From the NCBI RefSeq assembly GCF_012395835.1, contig NZ_JAAZSQ010000005.1, positions 1-34,218 on the forward strand: a stretch of 34,218 nucleotides of DNA, read 5' to 3'. The notes under the pieces were generated by a model, which was given only the letters and a program-made list of their open reading frames with translations, had not been told where the DNA came from and did no database searches. Both the position numbers and the translations under genes were made by a program. Position 1 is the stretch's first letter. The number at the start of each line of letters is the position of its first letter. This document shows positions 8,920-16,054 of this stretch, in pieces. Source of the stretch: Arthrobacter mobilis. Its GTDB lineage: Bacteria; Actinomycetota; Actinomycetes; Actinomycetales; Micrococcaceae.

Positions 8920-10905
8920 CTACCGGGTCTGGCAGATCTGCTGGATCTCGGCGATGCAGGGCTCGTTCTGCAGGCTGGTGGTGTCGCCCAGGGTGGTGCC
9001 CTCGAAGAGCTGGGTGAGCAGCCGCCGCATGATCTTGCCGGACCGGGTCTTGGGCACGTCCGGGACGAACACGATCTCGCGCGGCTTGGCGATCGGGCCG
9101 ATCTGCCGGGCCACGTGCGCGCGCAGTTCCTCGGCCACGGCCGCAGCCTTCTCCCCGGCGGCGCCGATTAGGGACTTGTCCAGCGGGACCACGAACGCGG
9201 TGGCGGCGTGGCCGGTCTTGGCGTCGGACGTCGGGCACACCCCCGCCTCCACCACGGCCGGGTGCGAGACCAGCGCGGACTCGATCTCGATGGTGGACAG
9301 CCGGTGCCCGGAGATATTGATGACATCGTCCACGCGGCCGAGGATCCACACGTCCCCGTCCTCGTCGAAGCGGGCGCCGTCGCCGGCCAGGAACCAGCCC
9401 TGGTCCGCGTACTTGCGCCAGTAGGAGTCCAGGTAGCGCCGCGGGTTGCCCCAGACGGTGCGGGCCATCGCCGGGCCGGTCCGGGTGACCACGATGTAGC
9501 CCTGCACGTTGGCAGGCACGGTGCGGCCGGCGTCGTCGACAATGTCCACGGCCAGCCCCGGCAGCGGCCGGGTGGCGCAGCCGGGCTTGAACGCGGTGTC
9601 GCTCTGGCGCGGGGAGAGTACCGTCGCGCCGGTCTCGGACTGCCACCAGGTGTCCACCATCGGCACGCCGCCGGGGGTGTCCCGGCCCACCTGGGTGCGC
9701 AGCCACTTCCACGCCTCCGGATTCACCGCCTCGCCGACCGTGCCGCACAGGCGGATGGAGGAGAGGTCGTACTGGGCCGGGATGCCGTCCGGGAACCAGC
9801 CCATCAGCGAACGGACCAGGGTGGGGGCGGTGTAGTAGCTGGTGACCTTGTAGCGCTCGATCACCTCGAAGTGCCGGCCCGGGTGCGGGGTGTTCGGCGT
9901 GCCCTCGAAGATGACCTGGGTGACGCCGTTGGAGAGCGGGCCGTAGATCTCGTAGGTGTGCGCGGTGACCCAGGCCAGGTCGGCGGTGCACCAGTGCACG
10001 TCGTCGGCCCGCCGGGCCGGGTCCGGGTTGGAGAACAGGAACTCGTGGCTCCAGGAGGCCTGGGTCAGGTAGCCGCCGGAGGTGTGGACCAGGCCCTTAG
10101 GCTGGCCGGTGGTGCCGGAGGTGTACATGATGAACAGCGGGGTCTCGGCGTCGAACGCCTCCGGCACGTGCACGTCCGGGGCGGGGCCGACGACGTCGTC
10201 CCACCACACGTCGCGCCCCTCGACCCAGTCGATGTCCGTGTGCCCGGTGCGGTTGATGACCAGCACATGCTCGATGGCGTTGTCCCCGGCCACCGCCGCG
10301 TCGGCGTTGGCCTTGACCGGGACCGCCGCCCCGCGCCGGTACTGGCCGTCGGTGGTGACCAGCAGCTTCGCCCCGGTGTCCTCGACGCGGAATTTCAGCG
10401 CCTCGGCCGAGAAGCCGCCGAAGACCAGCGAGTGCACCGCGCCGATCCGGGCGCAGGCCAGCGTGATGACGACGGTTTCGACGATGACCGGCAGGTAGAT
10501 GACCACGCGGTCGCCCTTGCCGATGCCCAGCGACTGCAGCGCATTGGCGGCCTTGGCCACTTCCTTCTGCAGCTGCGCGTAGGTGACGGCCCGGCGGTCG
10601 CCCGGCTCGCCCTCGAAGTACAGGGCCACCTTCTCCCCGCGGCCGGCCGCCACGTGCCGGTCCACGCAGTTCCAGGCCACGTTGAGCTTGCCGCCGGCGA
10701 ACCACTCGATCTTCGGGATGGTGTACTCGGCGTCCTCGTCGGCAACGTCCGGCCCGGACAGGCGGCGGGCCGGCTCGAAGGTGTGCGCGGTGTGCCAGGG
10801 TTCGGCCCAGTCGAGCCGGCGTGCCGCCTCCTCCCAGAAGGCGATGCGTCCGGCGTCGCTGGCCGGCCCGGCCGGCAGGTCGGTGGTGAAGGTTTCTACG
10901 CCCAT
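8920..10905 (-). CDS. acsA: acetyl-CoA synthetase (AMP-forming)
   Basis: 661 residues, full length for Acs. It activates acetate to acetyl-AMP and then acetyl-CoA. ANL-superfamily motifs: MYTSGTTGQPKGL (phosphate-binding loop), DVHWCTADLAWVTAHTYEIYGPL, VDTWWQSETGA, GRVDDVINISGHRLST, and C-terminal PKTRSGKIMRRLL with the catalytic, usually acetylatable, lysine at about residue 624. ATG 10905 gives the usual N-terminus and overlaps the permease gene by 10 bp; ATG 10920 is also in frame. Placement as fourth gene of a sulfonate-type ABC operon is unusual. Possible reasons are recycling of acetate released by MetY or activation of an imported acid. Activity on a short acid other than acetate cannot be excluded by reading alone. 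Confidence 0.93.
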   Translation of the reverse strand: MGVETFTTDLPAGPASDAGRIAFWEEAARRLDWAEPWHTAHTFEPARRLSGPDVADEDAEYTIPKIEWFAGGKLNVAWNCVDRHVAAGRGEKVALYFEGEPGDRRAVTYAQLQKEVAKAANALQSLGIGKGDRVVIYLPVIVETVVITLACARIGAVHSLVFGGFSAEALKFRVEDTGAKLLVTTDGQYRRGAAVPVKANADAAVAGDNAIEHVLVINRTGHTDIDWVEGRDVWWDDVVGPAPDVHVPEAFDAETPLFIMYTSGTTGQPKGLVHTSGGYLTQASWSHEFLFSNPDPARRADDVHWCTADLAWVTAHTYEIYGPLSNGVTQVIFEGTPNTPHPGRHFEVIERYKVTSYYTAPTLVRSLMGWFPDGIPAQYDLSSIRLCGTVGEAVNPEAWKWLRTQVGRDTPGGVPMVDTWWQSETGATVLSPRQSDTAFKPGCATRPLPGLAVDIVDDAGRTVPANVQGYIVVTRTGPAMARTVWGNPRRYLDSYWRKYADQGWFLAGDGARFDEDGDVWILGRVDDVINISGHRLSTIEIESALVSHPAVVEAGVCPTSDAKTGHAATAFVVPLDKSLIGAAGEKAAAVAEELRAHVARQIGPIAKPREIVFVPDVPKTRSGKIMRRLLTQLFEGTTLGDTTSLQNEPCIAEIQQICQTR

Positions 10906-11726
10906 CGTTTTACAGCCCATTTCTCCGCGATCCCCAGGACCGCGTCGGTGATTTTGCCAATGACGGCCAGCAGGACGATCGCCAGCAGCAGGCGGTCGGT
11001 GCGGCCGTTGTTCTGTGAATCGGTCAGCAGGAAGCCCAGCCCCATGGAGGAGGCGATCAGTTCCGCCGCCACCAGGAACAGCCAGGCCTGTGCCAGGGCC
11101 AGCCGCAGCCCGGAGAAGACCGAGGGCACCACGGCCGGTAGTTGGACGGTGGTCAGCAGCTTCAGGCCCTTGAGCCCGAAGGCCCGGCCGGCTTCGACCA
11201 GGTTCTTGTCCACGTGGCGCAGGGCCAGCGAGACGGTGGTGAAGACCGGGAAGAAGGCGCCGATCATGATCAGGGTGACCTTGGAATCCTCGCCGATCTT
11301 CATCCACAGGATCAGCAGCGGAACCCAGGCCAGCGACGGCACGGCGCGCAGGGCGCCGATGGTGGGGGCCAGCAGCACATCGGCCACCTTGGAGAGTCCT
11401 ACCAGCGCGCCGAAGGCCAGGCCCAGGGCGGCGCCGAAGGCGAAGCCGAGCAGCACGCGCTGGGTGGAGATGGCCACGTGCCGGGCCAGTTCCCCGCGCT
11501 GGAGCAGATCGACGGCGGCCTCGAACACCATGGCCGGCGGCGGCAGCTGGACCACGCTGAACAGGCCGGCGGCGGTGCTCAGCTGCCAGGCGAGGACGAG
11601 CGCCGCAGGCAGCAGCAGTCCAAGCAGCAGGCGGGCCCAGCCGGTGGCCAGGAGCGCAGACCGGCCGCTTGCCGGGGAGCGGTCCTGCGGGGCCCGGACC
11701 GGCGCCTGCTTGTCCAGATCCAGCAT
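10896..11726 (-). CDS. ssuC: sulfonate/taurine-type ABC transporter permease
   Basis: 276 residues with about six hydrophobic segments. It has the binding-protein-dependent permease (BPD_transp_1) signature, including the EAA loop around EAGRAFGLKGLKLLTTVQLP that docks onto the ATPase, and the typical LRAVPSLAWVPLLILWMKIGE stretch in two adjoining parts. It belongs to the SsuC/TauC/NrtB group. Its ATG shares one base with the stop of the binding-protein gene (TGATG), and its 3' end overlaps acs by 10 bp, so the three genes are translationally linked. It acts in the cytoplasmic membrane. The exact substrate (alkanesulfonate, taurine or another sulfur compound) cannot be read from sequence. The SAM riboswitch upstream of the operon favours a sulfur source. 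Confidence 0.9.
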   Translation of the reverse strand: MLDLDKQAPVRAPQDRSPASGRSALLATGWARLLLGLLLPAALVLAWQLSTAAGLFSVVQLPPPAMVFEAAVDLLQRGELARHVAISTQRVLLGFAFGAALGLAFGALVGLSKVADVLLAPTIGALRAVPSLAWVPLLILWMKIGEDSKVTLIMIGAFFPVFTTVSLALRHVDKNLVEAGRAFGLKGLKLLTTVQLPAVVPSVFSGLRLALAQAWLFLVAAELIASSMGLGFLLTDSQNNGRTDRLLLAIVLLAVIGKITDAVLGIAEKWAVKRWA

Positions 11727-12775
11727 CAGGATTCCTTGATCGCTGCCGGGTCGGCAGCCTTCACCAGCGAGTCATCCAGCAGCGAGGCCAGAGCGTCGTC
11801 GACCTGCTGCTGGCTGGCCACGTCGCCGATTTCCACGAAGGTCGGGCCGATCTTCTCCAGCACCGCGCGCTGCTTGGCCCCCGGGGCGGGGTCCACGTCC
11901 AGGTTACTGCGCTCGAGGATGACGGTCTTGGCGACGTCGGGCTCCAGGCCCGCGGCGTCGGCGAGGATCTGCGCGGTCTCCTCCGGGTTGTCGGCAGCCC
12001 AGTCGCGGGCCTTCTCGTAGGCGTTGACGACCGTCTGGGCCAGCTCGGGCTGCTCGGCCAGGAAGGACTCGGTGGCGTTGAGGAAGCCGTAGGTGTTGAA
12101 GTCCAGGTTCCGGTAGAACAGCTTCGCGCCTTCCTTCTCGGCGCCGGCCATGATCGGGTCCAGACCCGCCCAGGCGTCCACCGAGCCGTTGTCCAGGGCG
12201 GCGCGGCCGTCGGCGTGCTGAAGGTTCTGCACGGTGACGTCACCGGTGTCCAGTCCGGCCTCGTCCAGCGACTGGACCAGGAAGAAGTAGGGGTCCGTGC
12301 CCTTGGTCGCGGCCACGGACTTGCCCTTGAGGTCCTGTACCGAGTCGATGTCCGAGTCCTTGCCGGTCACCAGGGCCGACCACTCCGGCTGCGAGTAGAT
12401 GTCGATGGTCTTGATCGGCGAGCCGTTGGCGCGGGCCAGCAGGGCGGCCGAGCCGGCGGTGGAGCCGACGTCGATGGCGCCGGAGCGCAGCGCCTCGTTG
12501 GCCTTGTTGGAGCCGGCGGACTGGACCCAGTTGACCGTCACGCCCTGGTCCTTGAGAGTGGCCTCGAGCCAGCCCTTTTCCTTGATCACTAGGCTCAGCG
12601 GGTTGTAGGTGGCGAAGTCGATGTCCAGGGTCGCGGCCTCGGCGGCGTTGTCCGAGGCGCCACCGGCCGGGGCGTTCTCGCCCGCGGCGCAGCCGGCCAG
12701 GGCCAGGGTGGCGGAGATGGCCAGGGCTGCGGCCGGGAGGAACGAGCGGCGCGGGAAACGGCTGGAAATCGGCAT
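11726..12775 (-). CDS. ssuA: aliphatic sulfonate ABC transporter substrate-binding lipoprotein
   Basis: 349 residues from ATG 12775 with AAGGACC at 12780-12786. The signal peptide carries RRSFL (possibly Tat-compatible) and a lipobox LALAGC with Cys29, so the mature protein is tethered to the outer face of the membrane. The rest is an NMT1/SsuA-like periplasmic-binding fold: FATYNPLSLVIKEKGWLE, SAGSNKANEALRSGAIDVGS, DLKGKSVAATKGTDPYFFL and DAWAGLDPIMAGAE. It delivers the substrate to SsuC/SsuB. It lies 94 bp after ssuB and overlaps ssuC by one base. The order ATPase-binding protein-permease-acs, with a SAM riboswitch in front, indicates sulfur scavenging. Substrate identity is inferred. Confidence 0.9.
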   Translation of the reverse strand: MPISSRFPRRSFLPAAALAISATLALAGCAAGENAPAGGASDNAAEAATLDIDFATYNPLSLVIKEKGWLEATLKDQGVTVNWVQSAGSNKANEALRSGAIDVGSTAGSAALLARANGSPIKTIDIYSQPEWSALVTGKDSDIDSVQDLKGKSVAATKGTDPYFFLVQSLDEAGLDTGDVTVQNLQHADGRAALDNGSVDAWAGLDPIMAGAEKEGAKLFYRNLDFNTYGFLNATESFLAEQPELAQTVVNAYEKARDWAADNPEETAQILADAAGLEPDVAKTVILERSNLDVDPAPGAKQRAVLEKIGPTFVEIGDVASQQQVDDALASLLDDSLVKAADPAAIKES

Positions 12776-12869
12776 GAATTGGTCCTTCGAACTGGGCGCG
12801 GCACAGGAGGAAGCACCGCGCGGAAACGGGGAGTACGTATGGGGGTGGGTGGGGGCAGCGGGGCCGGCG

Positions 12870-13706
12870 TCAGTGGCCGTCGACGCCGAGGCTTTCCAGC
12901 AGCGAGCTGCGCATTCGGGCCAGCTCGGCGGACCCGCGGTCGCGCGGCCGCGGCCCCGGCACCTCAACGGTCCGGATGATCGTGGCACCGTCGCCTTCCC
13001 GGCCGGGTTCCTTGCCCAGCACGATGATGCGGTCGGCCAGCTGCAGGGCTTCGTCGACGTCATGGGTCACCAGCAGCACGGTGGTCGGCTCGGCCCGATG
13101 GACATCCAGCAGCAGGTCCTGCATCTTGATCCGGGTCAGCGCGTCCAGTGCCCCGAACGGCTCGTCCAGCAGCAGCACCGCAGGGTTTCGGGCCAGCGCC
13201 CGGGCCAGAGAGGCGCGCTGGGCCATGCCGCCGGAGACCTCGCGGGGGCGGTGCTTGGCGAACTTGGCCAGGCCCACCAGCTCCAGCAGCCGGGCCACCT
13301 TGGCCTTGCCTTCGCGGGCGCTGGTGCCCTTGGGCAGGCCGATGGCGATGTTGGCCTGGAGCGTGTGCCACGGCAGCAGCCGCGGTTCCTGGAAAGCGAC
13401 GGCGCAGCGGGAGTCGATGCCTGCCACGGGTGTTTCACCGATGGTGACCGACCCGGCACAGGGGGTGTCCAGTCCGGCGGTCGCCCGCAGCAGGGTGGAT
13501 TTGCCGCAGCCGCTGGGGCCGAGGATGGCCAGCACCTCACCGGCCCGGACCTCAAAGTCCACGTCCCGCAGTACCGTGTGGGCGGAGGCACCGGTGCCGA
13601 AGGTGCGGCGCAGGCCCTGGAACGCGACCGGCAGGGCCGCGGAACCGGCGTCGCCGGGGCGGGCGCTGCGGGCCGGGGCGTGGCCGGGCGACAGTACTGC
13701 AGTCAT
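12870..13706 (-). CDS. ssuB: sulfonate-type ABC transporter ATP-binding protein
   Basis: 278 residues. ABC ATPase with Walker A GPSGCGKST (residues 63-71), Q-loop Gln106, signature VSGGMAQR (157-164), Walker B VLLLDEP (177-183), and switch histidine in THD (215). It is of the SsuB/TauB/NrtD group and has a slightly long N-terminus of about 25 residues. It powers import together with SsuC and SsuA. The ATG at 13706 has its ribosome site GGAG at 13717-13714, seven bases upstream, and this site lies partly inside the 3' strand of the SAM riboswitch P1 helix, which suggests direct control of translation. Confidence 0.93.
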   Translation of the reverse strand: MTAVLSPGHAPARSARPGDAGSAALPVAFQGLRRTFGTGASAHTVLRDVDFEVRAGEVLAILGPSGCGKSTLLRATAGLDTPCAGSVTIGETPVAGIDSRCAVAFQEPRLLPWHTLQANIAIGLPKGTSAREGKAKVARLLELVGLAKFAKHRPREVSGGMAQRASLARALARNPAVLLLDEPFGALDALTRIKMQDLLLDVHRAEPTTVLLVTHDVDEALQLADRIIVLGKEPGREGDGATIIRTVEVPGPRPRDRGSAELARMRSSLLESLGVDGH

Positions 13707-13713
13707 GTGATCA

Positions 13714-13806
13714 CTCCATCGGTCCTGGCAGTAGCACCCTTGCTCCCTGAAGGAGGGGGTTGCTGCGGCGTCACGGAGCCAGGTCTCTCAGCCGCTCGGG
13801 ATGGTC
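13714..13806 (-). promoter_or_regulatory. SAM riboswitch upstream of ssuB, overlapping its ribosome binding site
   Basis: Same architecture as the copies at 8703 and 14427. P1 CCATC (13804-13800) pairs with GATGG (13720-13716). It has GCGGC/GCCGC in P2, the loop CCTGGC (13783-13778) complementary to GCCAGG (13729-13724), and CTCC/GGAG within P3. The P1 3' strand shares two bases with the GGAG ribosome site of ssuB, so P1 formation on SAM binding should hide it. Confidence 0.9.
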
Positions 13807-13813
13807 CCTACCA

Positions 13814-13842
13814 TCTAAACGGTGCCGCTTTGACCTGCGCAA
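13814..13842 (-). promoter_or_regulatory. candidate promoter of the riboswitch-ssuB operon
   Basis: Minus-strand TTGCGC (13842-13837), 17-bp spacer and TTTAGA (13819-13814), which would start transcription a few bases before the aptamer P1. Confidence 0.5.
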
Positions 13843-13924
13843 ACTTGCGTCACAAAGTGCGTAACAATCGGGAACGGGTGTAGAGGGCGCGCGCTGGTCT
13901 CCCGGCGGCCGCAGGTGCGAAGCG

Positions 13925-13930
13925 TAGGCT
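13925..13930 (+). promoter_or_regulatory. -10 element, probable leaderless transcript
   Basis: TAGGCT ends 6 nt before the ATG at 13937, and no Shine-Dalgarno is present. Transcription would start at or next to the start codon, a common actinobacterial arrangement. Confidence 0.5.
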
Positions 13931-13936
13931 GGCCCC

Positions 13937-14350
13937 ATGGCGCATCAGAATGATCCGGAAGTCATCCGCCGGCTGCTCTCGACGCCGGCGCGCTGGGCGG
14001 TCGTCGGGCTTTCTCCGCACCGCCGGGTCGCCATGGGGGTCTCCGACTACCTCCGGAAATCCCTGGACATGGAGATCATCCCGGTCAACCTGCCCGGCGA
14101 CGACGTCCTGGGCCTGAAAGGCTACCGGCGGCTGGCCGACATCCCCGGCGGCATCGACGTCGTCGACTGCTTCGTGAACTCGCACAAGGTCGGGCCCGTG
14201 GTGGACCAGGCGATCGAGGCCGGCGCGAAGGCCGTCTGGCTGCAGCTGGGCGTCGTGGACGAGGCGGCGGCCCGGCGGGCCGCGGCGGCCGGACTCGACG
14301 TCGTGATGGACACCTGCCCTGCCATCGAGGCCCCGCGGCTGGGGCTCTGA
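13937..14350 (+). CDS. CoA-binding domain protein (YccU-type), second copy
   Basis: 137 residues, one CoA_binding Rossmann-like domain: WAVVGLSPHRRVAMGVSDYL at the nucleotide loop, IIPVNLPGDDVLG, DVVDCFVNSHKVGPVV, AVWLQLG and VVMDTCPAIE. It is related to, but clearly different from, the protein at 5493-5993 (compare IWLQLG and VVMDRCVKIEH there). Function unproven. It sits between the divergent ssu operon and the DmoA-like gene and ends 76 bp before the third SAM riboswitch, but is not itself behind one. It is probably transcribed leaderless from its own -10. Co-location of two such proteins with acs and metY hints at a CoA-related role in this sulfur locus; that is inference. Confidence 0.88.
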   Translation: MAHQNDPEVIRRLLSTPARWAVVGLSPHRRVAMGVSDYLRKSLDMEIIPVNLPGDDVLGLKGYRRLADIPGGIDVVDCFVNSHKVGPVVDQAIEAGAKAVWLQLGVVDEAAARRAAAAGLDVVMDTCPAIEAPRLGL

Positions 14351-14426
14351 GCCACCGGCCGCCGGGCGTTACCGCGTATGACGCCGATTTCCCCTCCGGG
14401 GCGCACCTGGTGTCCAATAGTGGGGT

Positions 14427-14520
14427 AACCATCCCGAGCGGCTGAGAGACCTGGCTCTGTGACGCCGCAGCAACCCCCTCCTTGAACGGAGCAAGGGTGC
14501 TACTGCCAGGACCGATGGAG
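14427..14520 (+). promoter_or_regulatory. SAM riboswitch upstream of the DmoA-like monooxygenase gene
   Basis: P1 CCATC (14429-14433) with GATGG (14514-14518), P2 GCGGC/GCCGC, pseudoknot CCTGGC (14450-14455) with GCCAGG (14505-14510), P3 with ACCC/GGGT and CTCC/GGAG, and the GGGTGCTA core. It is nearly identical to the ssuB copy. About 95 nt follow before the ATG, including a GC hairpin (CGCAC/GTGCG), but there is no T tract. Confidence 0.9.
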
Positions 14521-14615
14521 AAGCAGAACTTTTCGTTGGTCGCCGCCGCACCTGGGTGCGCCGCGCGCCGGCCCGCGTGCAGGCTCTTCACGGTCGGATC
14601 AGGAGGAGTCTGACA

Positions 14616-16019
14616 ATGACTGAAGCACCAGCCAAGCGCCACATCCGTTTCAACGCCTTCGACATGAACTGCGTCGGCCACCAGTCGCCGGGCCTGTGGC
14701 GGCACCCGCAGGACAAGTCCGCGGACTACAACACCATCGGCTACTGGACCCATCTGGCCCAGGTCCTGGAGAAGGGCCTGTTCGACGGGCTGTTCATCGC
14801 CGACGTACTGGGCACCTACGACGTCTTCGGCGGCACCAACGAGGTTCCCCTGCGCACCTCCGCCCAGGTCCCGGTCAACGATCCATTCCTGCTGGTCTCG
14901 GCCATGGCCGCGGTCACCGAGAACCTCGGCTTCGGCGTCACCGCCGGCACCGCCTACGAGCACCCGTACCCGTTCGCCCGCCGGCTGGCCACGCTGGACC
15001 ACCTGACCAACGGCCGCGTCGGCTGGAACGTGGTCACCGGCTACCTGCCCTCGGCCGCGCGCAACATGGGCCAGGACGACCAGATGGAGCACGACGAGCG
15101 CTACAACCACGCGGATGAGTACATGGAGGTCATCTACAAGCTCCTCGAGGGCTCGTGGGAGGACGACGCCGTGGTCCGCGACCGCGAGCGCGGCATCTTC
15201 ACCGACCCGGCCAAGGTCCACGAGATCCGCCACGAGGGCAAGTACTTCAAGGTCCCGGGCATTGCCATCACCGAGCCGAGCCCGCAGCGCACCCCGGTGA
15301 TCTTCCAGGCCGGCGCCTCCAGGCGCGGGATGAAGTTCGCCGCGGAGAACGCCGAGGCCGTGTTCGTGACCTCGCCCACCAAGGAACTGCTCAAGGAGAC
15401 CGTCGCCAAGATCCGCGACGCCGCCGAGGCCGCCGGCCGCGGCCGCTACGACGTGCGCATCTACGCGATGCAGACCGTCGTGACCGGCCCGGACAGCGCC
15501 ACCGCCCAGGCCAAGTTCGAGGAGTACAAGTCCTACGCCGACCTCGACGGCGCCCTGGCCCTGATCTCCGGCTGGACGGGCATCGACATGTCCACCTACG
15601 GGCCGGACGACGTAATCGGCGAGAACGTCGAGTCCAACGCCATCCAGTCCTCGGTGGAGACCTTCCAGAAGGCCTCCGGCGACACCGGCAAGCCGTGGAC
15701 CATCCGCCAGCTGGCCGAGTGGGTCGGCGTCGGCGGCTTCGGCCCGATCACCGTCGGCTCCGGCGCCGAGGTGGCGGCCAAGCTCGTCGAGTGGGTGGAG
15801 GAGACGGACGTGGACGGATTCAACCTGGCCTACGCCATCACTCCGGGCACCTTCGAGGACATTGTCGAGTTCGTGGTGCCCGAACTGCAGAAGCTGGACG
15901 CCTACCCGACCGAGTACGCGCCGGGCACGCTGCGGAACAAGCTGTTCGGCCGCGGCGACAAGCTGCCCGCCACGCACCGGGCCGCCAACTACCGGCTGGA
16001 AGCGCTCGCCGCCCTCTAA
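14616..16019 (+). CDS. NtaA/DmoA-family FMNH2-dependent monooxygenase, probable dimethyl sulfide monooxygenase
   Basis: 467 residues from ATG 14616 with a strong AGGAGGAG at 14601-14608. Luciferase-like fold of the NtaA/SnaA/DszA/DmoA group: FNAFDMNCVGHQSPGLWRHP, KGLFDGLFIADVLG, VTAGTAYEHPYPFARRLAT, GRVGWNVVTGYLPSAARN, HDERYNHADEYMEV, TPVIFQAGASRRGMKFAAE and DGFNLAYAITPGTFEDIVEF. From memory these resemble the dimethyl-sulfide monooxygenase DmoA more than DszA or NtaA, but the substrate cannot be settled by reading. DmoA converts dimethyl sulfide to methanethiol and formaldehyde using FMNH2 from a partner reductase, which is not in the window. The SAM riboswitch directly upstream supports a sulfur-acquisition role. 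Confidence 0.85.
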   Translation: MTEAPAKRHIRFNAFDMNCVGHQSPGLWRHPQDKSADYNTIGYWTHLAQVLEKGLFDGLFIADVLGTYDVFGGTNEVPLRTSAQVPVNDPFLLVSAMAAVTENLGFGVTAGTAYEHPYPFARRLATLDHLTNGRVGWNVVTGYLPSAARNMGQDDQMEHDERYNHADEYMEVIYKLLEGSWEDDAVVRDRERGIFTDPAKVHEIRHEGKYFKVPGIAITEPSPQRTPVIFQAGASRRGMKFAAENAEAVFVTSPTKELLKETVAKIRDAAEAAGRGRYDVRIYAMQTVVTGPDSATAQAKFEEYKSYADLDGALALISGWTGIDMSTYGPDDVIGENVESNAIQSSVETFQKASGDTGKPWTIRQLAEWVGVGGFGPITVGSGAEVAAKLVEWVEETDVDGFNLAYAITPGTFEDIVEFVVPELQKLDAYPTEYAPGTLRNKLFGRGDKLPATHRAANYRLEALAAL

Positions 16020-16054
16020 TCGGGGTACTGCCGCAGGTTCAGGCCGCGGGTCCG

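Noticed and set aside
11726-13063. Longer binding-protein reading starting near 13063
   Set aside because: It would run through the ssuB gene. The lipoprotein signal peptide begins at ATG 12775 with a ribosome site just upstream.
14427-14520. TPP riboswitch suggested by GGCTGAGAGACC
   Set aside because: The TPP second half (GAUCUGG-AUAAUGCC-type segment) is missing, while the SAM-type core GCAACC, GGTGCTA and the pseudoknot are all present in three copies.
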